From Ostrinia nubilalis (taxonomy: Eukaryota > Arthropoda > Insecta > Lepidoptera > Crambidae): DNA of 64,000 bases. Positions 11,901 to 23,200 of the stretch are shown here, piece by piece (position 1 is the first letter of the stretch; the number at the start of each line of letters is the position of its first letter). Position numbers and translations under genes: made by a program. The stretch covers positions 10,974,001 through 11,038,000 of the forward strand of contig NC_087096.1 in the NCBI RefSeq assembly GCF_963855985.1, in the 5' to 3' direction. The notes beneath the pieces were generated by a model. The model worked only from the letters and a program-made list of their open reading frames with translations, searched no databases and had not been told where the DNA came from.

Positions 11901-12299
11901 GGTGGTTTTATATTTATCTGATGTGTCGTGACGTGACGACGCGTCAGAACGGTATCGGTTTCATACATTTAGTACTAGCTGGTGCCCGCGACTTCGTCTG
12001 CGCAGGATTGTTCGAAATACTTCGAACAATATGTTTATAAATTGTAGCCTATGTGTTATTCTGATGTACCTATAAGCTATATTATTGTAAAGTTTCATTA
12101 AAATCCATTCAGTACTTTTTGCGTTGAAAGAGTAACAAACATCCATCCATCATCCATACAAACTTTCGCGTTTATAATATTAGTAGGATGGTAACGTTCA
12201 CACTAGTGCGTAACGTGTTGTGTTGTGATGGCTTATGTATGGAACCGATACAGTTCTGACGCGTCACGTCACGACACATCAGACAAATATAAATCCACC
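11901..12299. mobile_element. Palindromic MITE nested in the hAT-type element
   Basis: The left arm (starting GGTGGTTTTATATTT) and right arm (ending AAATATAAATCCACC) are inverted copies of about 70 bp that include GATGTGTCGTGACGTGACG. The space between them holds a retroelement tail (about 11974-12188) bounded by ACTAGCTGGTGCCCGCGAC and ATAATATTAGTAGGAT, sequences I recognise as widespread in Lepidoptera. Confidence 0.72.
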
Positions 12300-12607
12300 T
12301 TGTCTTGCTCGCAATATTACATACACAAACAAAAGTACACCGTAACTATGAGACAATTTCTGTCTATATTCATTTGGAGGGCGCCACTTCTAACTTAGAA
12401 GTTCTAAGCAAATCTGTCAATCTAGCTGAGGAGATGTACATATAGTTCACGTTACGCTGTCATTGCTGTCAGCCACATTCATTGGTCCTCCCTTTATCTT
12501 TGATTTTATTCATTAACTACTTGCGGCGTTACTGACGCACTAGTGTGCGAGAGATAGATAGAAAATTCATCGTTCGACAAGAGTGAAAAGGATGACTTAC
12601 AAAACAG

Positions 12608-12700
12608 AAGGTTACTTTTGTAACCTTTTAGGTTACTTTTGAACTGCATTGGTTACTTTTAGGTTACACTAATGAAAAGGTTACTTTTAGGTGATTTTTT
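12608..12700 (+). repeat. Imperfect GGTTACTTTT tandem repeats
   Basis: The motif GGTTACTTTT or close variants (AGGTTACTTTTG, GGTTACTTTTAGG) occurs about five times in 90 bases inside the hAT-type element. Confidence 0.7.
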
Positions 12701-13289
12701 AGAAATTGTAGAATTAACTTTTACAGGTTATTCAGTAAAAAATATTAATGTGGCAATTTAAAAATTATGTCATAAACTGCATTTAAACATGAATTTGATT
12801 TATTATTTGTTATAAAAAATGAGTTTTAGCCAATGTTTTTCGATAGTGAAACGCAAATAAATGAAACGTTTTTATACGACCGGTCACTTCGGTCTTCATG
12901 GAATGGTCAAAATTTCGAATTTAGGTAAATGATTGATGATCAATTGTATTCATTTTCCATCCATGAACAACCTTTGTCCACTTTATTGTCAGAGACTGGT
13001 TAGAGCATTTTTCAAGGGCGCAGTTTTGAAAGCTCGCACCGGGCGCATAAAAGGCTAGTTACGGCACTGATTAGAAGCTTTCTAACATGAAGATGGTTGG
13101 AGTCAATGCCCTCAATACTCGTAAAGTCCAGCTTAGGCCTTTTTTACGTCGCGAAATGCATGAAACATTCCACCAACCTAAATGTAATCCAAGGCTATCT
13201 AAATGTAATTGTCCCAATGTAACTGTCTTTTAGTTGTTAAATAAATAAAAAAATAAAAAAGTTATTTTCCTTCCGAGCGAGTTATTTTC

Positions 13290-13555
13290 CTACTGTTGGA
13301 CATTCGTCAGCGACTCCGTCCTAGTCCTAGGCCACCTGAGCTCGAGGGTAATGGTCCACCTTCTCGGGTAATCTGCTAGCGACGCACGGGACACCGTGTA
13401 AGTACGCCGCCGCCACGGGACTCGCAAGATGGCCGCCGGACATCCCCAAGCCTGGCGGCCGAGGCCCTTATGGAAGAGCATGGAGGGTGTAGGTGAGCCC
13501 TCCAGCATCTTTTCCTCGTATCCCTGGTATCGCAGGATCTCCCGGCCCGCTGTAG
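13290..13555 (-). other. Possible terminal exon of an unidentified minus-strand gene, or TE-derived frame
   Basis: On the minus strand an acceptor-like TTAATTTTGCAG precedes 13555. From there a GC-rich frame of about 88 codons runs to TAG at 13290-13292, in an otherwise AT-rich region. The peptide contains LEGSPTPSMLFHKG and RRRTYTVSR and is rich in Arg and Pro. I recognise no family and found no partner exon in the window. It could be a last exon, a fragment of a mobile element or chance. Confidence 0.25.
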
Positions 13556-13562
13556 CTGCAAA

Positions 13563-14098
13563 ATTAATAAAACAAGCATAGATTGTCCGCCGGGATCCTA
13601 CCTATAGGCCTAAGCCATCATTAACAAGTCTACAAAATTGTACTATGGCTCTGATTGTTGAATCCGGGTAACAAAAGAGCATTATCACAACATTTCCACA
13701 CAAAATCTTGGTACACTAATGAAATGAGACCGGAATGTTTACTTTGCATTTGTGCTACAGTCGTTATGTAGGTACGATACGATTACTAACAACCATAATA
13801 ATTTTGTAGTCACTTGTGCACTGCTGGGTTTGGAGTTCAGACGCCACCACACAAAAGAAGTGCCTTGTTAATTTTCTTTTTATAGTCTGGCTAAATTGAC
13901 CATACGCCCTTGCTTTTTTGTCAATAGACCGAAAAAATGTCTTGACGTTTAACGTCAGTGCCGTCAGATCAATCAAAATTACGCGGCTGATTGTAAAGTT
14001 CAGAATGGGTTATCATCAGTGATAAACTTATGAAGAAATTTAACTAAATAAGTATTATTTTACTGTGTGGCTTTGTGATTTGTATTGTGCTGTAAAAC
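13563..14098 (+). other. Upstream region of the SHMT gene, no coding signal
   Basis: AT-rich sequence before the first candidate SHMT exon. The promoter probably lies here, but no distinctive core element could be fixed by eye. Confidence 0.35.
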
Positions 14099-14218
14099 AT
14101 GAATACCAAACCTATTTATAATATTTTCTCTGACGTCATTAGAAGATGCAATCGTCTAAAGTTAGTAAATCATCATCAAATCATGGACAGAAAAGGCCAT
14201 ACAAAATTGAACTTTATG
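14099..14218 (+). CDS. Shmt: Candidate first coding exon of SHMT encoding a mitochondrial presequence
   Basis: The ATG at 14099 opens exactly 40 codons ending at a strong donor (ATG|GTATGT). The next exon accepts at TTTATTACAG|14638 in phase 0 and is open from its first base into the SHMT body, reading through [10 protein letters not shown] before the methionine at 14680. The 40 residues carry Arg/Lys against few acids ([10 protein letters not shown]), in keeping with a presequence. Dual-targeted SHMT from one gene is known in Drosophila. Alternatively this is an untranslated exon with a chance open frame. Confidence 0.55.
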
Positions 14219-17200
14219 GTATGTAACCAATTTTGACTTTTACCTCTTTCGTTAACTAACCGCGCGTTTATTTAATGGCTCGGCACGTTAACTTTAGTAA
14301 AGTTAGGTTATGTCGCACGAATAACTTTTTGTTTTTATTTAATTTTTTTGGTCTTTAAATATTAGCAAGTTTACTATCAAAAATATTACAAATTTTAAGT
14401 AAGTAATTAAGTTGATCGGTTGATACGAAATTGTATAAAGTTCCATTGCATCAAAATCAAAATGGAATAAGTTTTATTTGTTATTGCGTTATAATCAAGA
14501 TTATCAGTGCGGGTCAAATAACTGTGAACTTTTATAATAAAGTCGTATACACTTGTTCAGTTGGAAAGAGCGCTTTACAGTTGGGAGACATAAATCGAAG
14601 CAAAAATATTTTAATTTAATATTACTGTTTATTACAGTTAAATCATTCAGTGAGATCCTTTCATAGTTCCTACTACACAATGGCAAGCAAGCTTCTGACT
14701 GGCAACCTGTGGGAGACTGATCCTGAGCTATTTGATATTATAAAAAATGAGAAGCATCGCCAGGAAGCCGGCCTTGAAATGATAGCTTCAGAAAACTTTA
14801 CTTCAGTTCCAGTACTTCAATGTTTGAGCTCATGCCTTCACAATAAGTATTCAGAAGGTCTACCAAACCAGAGGTGAGTAGATTTGTGTTATAATGAGAA
14901 TTAAAGTGCCACAATACTTAAAAACTTAATTTAGCTTTCTGTGTATCTATGGAGGGTACTTTGTGTTTGTGAGCACATTAAGAAATAATTTAATATAAAA
15001 CTTTAACACTATTAAAAACCATAAGAATACTGATCTCAGTATCTATCTAGAGAATGCCTTTTTTATAGCAGCTTCCTGTTCATAAAAATAAATTCAAGGA
15101 AGGTTATGCTCTTAACAAGCATTCATTAAGATGTTTGTTCGCATGGACAAGTTGGACAACTGATAGCCTGTTCATGTTTTACAAACACTTAAGAACAATG
15201 AAGTTTATCCAGTGGTTATGATAACAAAGCTTTTTTATCTGTTAAACAAGTCCAGTATCTTGTTACACAGTGATAGCATTGTAAATTAAAAATGTTTTTC
15301 CGTTTGTTACAGATACTATGGTGGCAATGAATTTATTGATGAAGTAGAAATTTTAGCACAAAAGAGGTCCTTGGAGGCCTACAAGTTGAGTGACAAGGAC
15401 TGGGGTGTCAATGTACAACCTTACTCTGGTATGTATCTTATTAATAATTAAATATTTTAAACTATTATGTTGCATTTTTTACTATAAAATTATCACTCTC
15501 ACGGGATTTAGCATCAAAAACTTATAGTGGTAAACAGATATTTACCAAATCTCTCCAACCCGCCTGCCAAGTGTGGGAATTATGGCAAAACCCTCCACTA
15601 TAGTGAGTGGAGGAGGCTCATAGTCCTTCAGTGGACTGTAAAGGGCTGTTGATAGATAATGATGATGATGATGATGAAAATCTCTCCTAACATTCTTTTA
15701 ATTTTTTATGTTTTTGATAAAAAATATTCTGTTAAAAATACCTTTGCTAGTTCCTTAAAAACTATTTTTTTATTTATAAATATTAGATTGATTCAACAAA
15801 TTGGTTTGTCTTCTACAGGGTCCCCAGCAAATTTTGCCGTGTACACTGGTGTGGTTGAGCCCCATGGCAGGATCATGGGCCTGGACCTGCCTGACGGCGG
15901 TCACTTGACCCATGGCTTCTTCACAGCAACTAAGAAAATATCTGCCACATCTATCTTCTTCGAGAGCATGCCCTATAAAGTGAGTATGTAGTCTCTAAAA
16001 GAAAATAATGCCAATGACTTATAGCCAGATAACATTTGTCTTAAGAAAAATGACTATTAGGCCAGTAGAATTAAACACAAAAATGAATTAAATCGGAAAT
16101 AATTCCTACTAAAGATTTTAGTGTTTTAATGGCTTCATTAGTTGCCCATAAAGATTCTCCTAGGTTTTCGACTTCGACGGAGTTGTACTTAAGTGGTGGG
16201 GGCCCTCGAAAGGGGCGCTTTTTCGGTTTTCCGGTTATACCGCGTAAAGGACTTACCCTATCGAAAAGTGGTCTTTCTGACGGTTGAAGGGCATTTTATC
16301 CTGCATTAAATAAGACCAAATTCATATGTTTTGAACAAACCGTTCTCGTGCAAATGTTCGGCAAAGTAGAAAATATGTGTATAATTAATGACCCTCTCCA
16401 CGTCCAATGGCTCGTTACCCGCAGGCTTCCAAGTCTTGAAAAGGAGCGCCTCAACTAGTGTAACCCTATCAAGGCTTACGAGCTGGATGCGCCTATCCTT
16501 GTTCGTCCCAGCCGTTCCTTAACTGCGGTTGCTGCACCTCTTCCTGGCACTCACCTGAACGACTCTGTGTTACCTACTGTGGCTGTCCCTCTTTCTTGTA
16601 TCCTCCTGCACGACTACGTTGCCTAGCAGTAAGCCTGGTCTAAGGTTCGACGCCAAAAATCAACAACAACAAGTTCATATTAAAACGCTGAAGAGTTTTT
16701 AGTTTGTTTGTTTGAACGCGCTAATCTCAAGAATTACTAGTTTGATTGAAATAATTATTTTTGTGTTGAATAGCTTATAAATTGAGGAAGGCTATAGGAT
16801 ATATACAATCACTCTACGACTAATAGAGGCGAAGCAGTAAAGAAAAATGTTGCAAGCACGGAAAATAGTATTCAAACTATTTTCACGCGTACGAAGTTGA
16901 TTTTGTGGCGTCGAACCTTGGACCAGGCATATGGCTAAGCAATGCAATCGTACAGGAGGGTACAAGGAAGAGGGGCAGCCACATTAGGTAACACAGAGTC
17001 GTTCAGGAGAGTGCCAGGAAGAGGTGCAGCAACCGCAGTTAAGGAACGGCTGGAAGGAACAAGGATAAGCGAATCCAACTCGTGAGCCTTGTCAGGGATA
17101 CGCTGGTTAAGGCGACCCTTTACAAGGCTTGGGAGCCTACGGGTGACGAGCTATTGGACGTAGAGAGGGTCATTAATTATACACATATTTTCTACTTTGC

Positions 17201-20200
17201 CGAACATTTGCACGAGAACGGTTTGTCCAAAACATATGAATTTGGTCTTATTTAATGCAGGATTAAATGCCCTTCAACCGTCAGGAAGACCACTTTTCGA
17301 TAGGTTAAGTCCTTCACGCGGTATAACCGGAAAACCTAAAAAGCGCCCCTTTCGGGGGCCCCCACCACTTAAGCACAATTTTTGAGAAAATTTTTTGAGA
17401 AAATTATATTTCATCAACTTCTTTCTCATTTTATTTTCAACAAATTACTTCACAATAAACAATTTGGTTTTACCAAAGGTAGAAGTACTACTGACGCTGG
17501 AGTAGCACTACTGAAACACGTCTTTGATGCTTGGGAGAGTAAAAAAGACGCTGTTGGTATTTTTTGTGACCTTTCAAAAGCGTTTGATTGTGTAGACCAC
17601 CAAACCTTACTAAAAAAATTGCGACATTATGGTGTTTCGGATGAGGCACTTGATCTGTTGAACTCGTATCTCACAGGCAGAAAGCAAAAAGTTTGTATTA
17701 ATGGAACTGAGTCTTCTGGAGCACCTCTTACCATGGGTGTGCCACAGGGATCGATATTGGGACCTTTGCTATTTCTTATTTATATTAATGACCTTCCCTA
17801 CTTTGTAAAAGATTTATGTGATATTGTGTTATTTGCTGATGACACATCTCTCACTTTCAAAGTTGATAGAGGTAAAGTAAACCTTGATGATATAAATGAC
17901 ACACTCTCACAGGTTTTGCATTGGTTTACTGTTAACAACTTATTGTTAAATGCAAACAAAACTAAGTGCATTAAATTTACCTTACCTAATGTGAGGCAGG
18001 TTCCCACACAATTGATGGTGAAGAATGAACCATTAAATAGCATAAGTTCCACAACATTCTTGGGAATCACTTTAGACTCTAAACTTCAGTGGGGTCCTCA
18101 TATTGAAACCTTGTCAGCAAGGCTCAGTTCAGCTGCTTTTGCAGTGAGAAAGATAAGGCAATTAACTGACATTGAAACGGCAAGGCTAGTTTATTTTAGC
18201 TATTTTCATAGTATAATGTCATACGGCATATTGTTGTGGGGCTCAGCTGCGGACATTGAAACTGTGTTCGTTCTGCAGAAGAGAGCAGTGCGGGCCATTT
18301 ATAACCTTGGACCCCGATTTTCCTTGAGAGAATTCTTTAAGGAGATTAATATACTGACAGTAGCTTCAAAGTTCATTTATGAAAACCTTTTATATGTTCG
18401 CAAAAATATAGAGCAATTTACTAGAAAGAGTGATTTACACAAGTTCAATACAAGAAACAAAAATAAACTTGCCGTTCCAAATTTCAGACTGCACAAGATT
18501 GGTAATTCATTTATGGGGAAATGTATTAAACTTTTCAATAAATTACCACAAACTGTTGTAGAATTGCCCATTCATAAATTTAAAGCACATATCAAAAGCA
18601 CCTTAATGAAAAAGGGCTACTATAAAGTTGATTATTATATAAAGGATAAAAATGTTTGGAATGTTTAACTACCTAGCTCGCATTAATACTTATGACTATA
18701 ATTTGTATATTTTAAAGACTGTAAAACCTTGAAAAGGAGGCTGACAATAGTGACTGAGTTTCTTGCGCTGCTTCTTCTCAGCACTGGCCCATTTATTGTC
18801 CCGAAGCAGTGGTAGGGTTAATATTGGGACGTGTAAAAGCGCTTTTTTAAAGCCTATTTGCAAAAATAAATGAATTTTATTTTTATTTTATGCACAACTC
18901 CGTCGAAGTCGAAAACCTAGGAGAGTCTTAATGGGCAACCAATGAAGCCATTAAAGCAATAAAATCTTTTGTAGGAATTATTTCCGATTTAAAATCTAAT
19001 TCTACTGGACTATTATTACTTACTTAGCTAATGATTAATTACAAATATTATTTGCCTCCTGTCACATAAAAAAATAGACTGATTTAATAAATATTTTTTT
19101 ATTTTACTATGTTAAAAATTAGTTTAATTATTATCTAATCAGTTTGAAGATAATACTGCAAAAAAATTACATCACCACGGTCAAGTAAAAGAAAACAACT
19201 ATTACACTACCTTCTCTGGTTATCTTATCTAAACGTACCCTCTTCTGACGTAATTATTGTTGGTATATTAATTGGATAATAATGACGCCAAAGTGAAGGC
19301 TAGATGGCTTATCTGTTATACAAATAATATTAATAACTTGTTTTGATATTAAATATTGACTTGGTAATAAATGTTATTGCTTAGATTACAAAACAAGGAC
19401 ATTGTTTTGTTTATTTTCTGAAGAAAAACGCATTTTCAGAATAATTTATTTTACCTGTTTACGTGATATAAGAATTTTTATCTTGAATTTGAGTTTAATT
19501 GAAAGTAATAAATTCTTGTTTAGACTACTAAACAAGGTCACTCTTTAATTAGTTTCTGAGGAAAAGCATTGCTAAAATAAATTAATTACCTGCCTAAATT
19601 ATTTTCTTGGTAGGTATAATGTGTTGAATTGTTATCAGTAAGAAAGCTAATTCTTTATACCTAGTTACTAACTGATGTTGTATCAGAGTACCTATCCAAT
19701 ATGCTCAATTGGCTATCATTTATTTGACCTTGCATGTCACATTATCTATTTCGGTCACATGTTGTGTGTAGGTACACCAATATCAAACAACCGAAATGCT
19801 TATACAATAAAATCGTTCTAGGTTGATCCTACAACTGGGCTGATAGACTACGACAAGCTAGCAGAGACAGCCAAGCTGTTTAAGCCCAAGCTAATTATCG
19901 CGGGGATGAGCTGCTACTCCAGATGCCTGGACTACAAGAGGTTTAGGCAGATCGCCGACGAGAATGGAGCCTACCTCATGGCTGATATGGCTCATGTATC
20001 GGGACTTGTTGCTGCAGGTATAAACTAATTGGAAACCTATATACAGGATGGCCAAAACAGTGAGGTCTAAAAGAAAAATTTAGATTCCTTACACCAAGGT
20101 GTACCTAAATCACCCCCATGTATGTAATACGATTGTGCTTAGTTTAGGAGATAGAGTTAATTTTGTGATATTTTAAAATTTTATGACCTAGTAGGCTTTA

Positions 20201-23200
20201 AACATTTTTATCTTTTTTTTGGGGTAACTTTTCTCAGATTTGTTATTAATTGCAGATGTTTGAAAAAAATAATCACCTTCCTATCTTTGATTCATGATAC
20301 AAAAGTTTTGCTAGAAACATTAAAATTATGCTTTTATCAGAACACTATCAAATTTTCAACGTAAAAGTTTAAGTAAAAAAAAGAACTTCCATAGGTCCAA
20401 AACCATTTTAAAAACTGCGCCGTTTCGTGAACTTTCATAATAATACAAAAAAACATGTACTTAATGGGCCACTATTTCCTGTAATCGGTCCACTAAGGTG
20501 GTAAGTCGGAGATTCCGTTACATGTTTTTGACTTTCTTAAAGTGAATTAATATTGGGAATCCTCTAAGTTTACATTACGTAGAACATATTTAGAGCAGTA
20601 ACTGGATAGAACATGTTTTTATTCTCAACAAGGAAGCTCTTGCCCTTCATCACACCTGGTGGAAACTGATGATTAGGCTGAAGGTGGAAGGGAACTTCAA
20701 CTACAGAGGAACTATGGCTTCCTACCTCCAAATTCTGAAACACATTGTTATTTTAAGTAAGTTTTAATGAACATAAACCAAATATCCCTCCTTCTTCTTA
20801 CTGTAGTAGGTATTTCAAGGGTAACAGTAAAATGTAACAACTGCCTCTGTCTTCAAGTGGTAAGAGGTAAGTTTCAGAGGTCCCGGGTTTGATTCCCAGT
20901 GGAGGTGAAATTTTCTGCTCGGTTTGGTTGGCGGTAGGGTTTGATCTAAGTCTGCCTGACTAGCAACTCTATTTTCCTAAGTCTGTCACTATAACAATAA
21001 TGTTAATAGCATTACTGTATTCCGGCATTTGGAGGTAGGAAGCTATAGTTCCTCTGTAGTTGAAGTTCCCTTCCACCTTCAGCCTAATCATCAGTTTCCG
21101 CCAGGTGTGATGAAGGGCAAGAGCTTCCTCGTTGAGAATAAAAACATGTTCTGTCCAGTTACTGCTCTAAATCTGTTCTACGTAATGTAAACTTAGAGGA
21201 TTCCCAATATTAATTCACTCTAAGAAAGTCAAAAACATGTAACGGAATCTCCGACTTACCACTTTAGTGGACCGATTACAGGAAATAGTGGCCCATTAAG
21301 TACATGTTTTTTTTGTATTATTATGAATGTTCAGGAAACGGCGCAGTTTTTAAAATGGTTTTGGACCTATGGAAGTTCTTTTTTTTACTTGAACTTTTAA
21401 GTTGAAAATTTGATAGTATTCTGATAAAAGCATAATTTTAATGTTTCTAGCAAAACTTTTGTATCTTGAATCAAAGCTAGGAAGGTGATTATTTTTTTCA
21501 AACATCTGCAATTAATAACAAATCTGTCGAAAAAAAGAAATCCGAAAAAAGTCAACCCAAAAAAAAGATAAAAATGTTTAAAGCCTACTAGGTCATAAAA
21601 TTTTAAAATATCACAAAATTAACTCTATCTCCTAAACTAAGCACAATCGTATTACATACATGGGGGTGATTAAGGTACACCTTGATGTAAGGAATCTAAA
21701 TTTTTCTTTTAGACCTCACTGTTTTGGCCACCCTGTAGATTAAGTAACTCTCTTATCAGTTTGCCTAGGCGCAGACCACCGACTTTTAGTTGGCCGATGG
21801 GTCCGATACTAATTTGTATGAAGATTCGGACGATACTAAATCGGTGTAATCTGCGCAATTTCATACATCTCCATAGATCAACAGCCCGACCCAACTATCG
21901 CCCAACTAAAATTCGGTGGTCTGCGCCTAGGCTTAATGATATCGAAATGGCTATAGAGCGAAATAACATACAAAAAAAGACAATTTCGAAGTTATCTGTA
22001 TCGTTTATAAGTTTCTTAAGAAAAGAGGGCTATGCCCCTTCTTCATATTACGTATGATGTAGTATAATGTATCGACGCTAACGAACTTTTATCTCTTACT
22101 GTGATATAATGACATACCTACCCGATTTAATTTATCACTGTTAACCTTATACAACAATTACAATATCTTTCAAGCTATCGTAGAATATTTTTAAATATTG
22201 CGCAAGAATTCACAAACATACCTACCTAGTTACTAAGTGACAACATTTATACAATTTTGTCCAAAAACAATTCGATTTTCTTACCTACATTTCTTCTTAC
22301 TATTTACAATCGGTAAAGTAGGCTAGATTCTAGCTAGCTCTAGCTAGAGTCTACTAAATAAGTTAGTTAGAACTAAACTGTTCTATTGATAATATAATTA
22401 TCTTTTCCATCCGAAAGATACCCTGAATCTGATTTTAAATCCTGATAATAATACGAACAACATAATTTATTGCGATTTTGCACTTACTCTGATGAGCTAT
22501 ACAATGTTTTTTTTTATTTTCAGGAGTCATCCCCAGCCCATTCGAATACTGTGATATAGTGACTACAACGACCCACAAAACGCTCCGCGGCCCGCGCGCC
22601 GGCGTCATCTTCTTCCGCAAAGGCGTGCGCTCCACCAAGCCCAACGGCACCCAAGTGCTCTACGACTTCGAGAGCAAAATCAACCAGGCGGTCTTCCCTG
22701 GGCTGCAGGGCGGACCCCACAACAACGCTATTGCTGCTATCGCTACGGCTATGAAGCAGGCCACGACGCCCGAGTTCGTGGAATACCAGAAGCAGGTAAA
22801 GATATACATGCACGCACAGAATTATGTCCTATGCTGTTGTAATAGGTGTCGTTTTACTTTAGCTGTCCTCATTATAATAGTTCATAAAATTATTTCGGAA
22901 TCAATATGGTCCTCTCGTTATCTCAGAATCTTCTAATTCAGGGGTTCCCCAACTTAAATGGGGAGACCATAAAAAAATCCGCGCCCCCAATCCTCCAGTC
23001 CAGATTATTTATTGGTCGTATCGAGCAGTCTGGAATGCATTCTCCGCGCCCCGTTTAAAGGTCTTTGCACTTCCCCTGAGGGGCGCGCCCCCCACTTAAG
23101 GTAGCCTTTCGAGCTAAGCGTCACAGACGCAGCGTCTTTAGCTTTGGTCTTAAAGGTCGCCTTTCGAAGCGAGTTAGTGACGCGGCGTTGGTGGCACAAG

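Larger units (their letters stand above)
11684..13069. mobile_element. Non-autonomous hAT-type DNA transposon (1386 bp)
   Basis: Perfect 15-bp terminal inverted repeats (CAGTGCCGTAACTAG at the left, its complement at 13055-13069) are flanked by the 8-bp duplication ATTAGAAG (11676-11683 and 13070-13077), diagnostic of the hAT superfamily. There is no transposase reading frame. The interior carries a second palindromic MITE (11901-12299), which itself contains a lepidopteran retroelement tail, and a run of imperfect GGTTACTTTT repeats (12608-12700). Confidence 0.88.
16061..19008. mobile_element. Foldback element with about 600-bp arms in SHMT intron 4, split by a LINE
   Basis: The left arm (about 16061-16665) is repeated in inverted orientation at about 16894-19008. 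Anchors are CCAGTAGAATTA at the left end and TAATTCTACTGG at the right end, and CGACTTCGACGGAGTTGT against ACAACTCCGTCGAAGTCG. The flanks ACTATTA(G/T) repeat on both sides. The 230-bp spacer carries a lepidopteran repeat with GTTTGTTTGTTTGAACGCGC. A CR1/Jockey-type LINE (17379-18891) sits inside the right arm. No transposase frame is seen. Confidence 0.8.
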
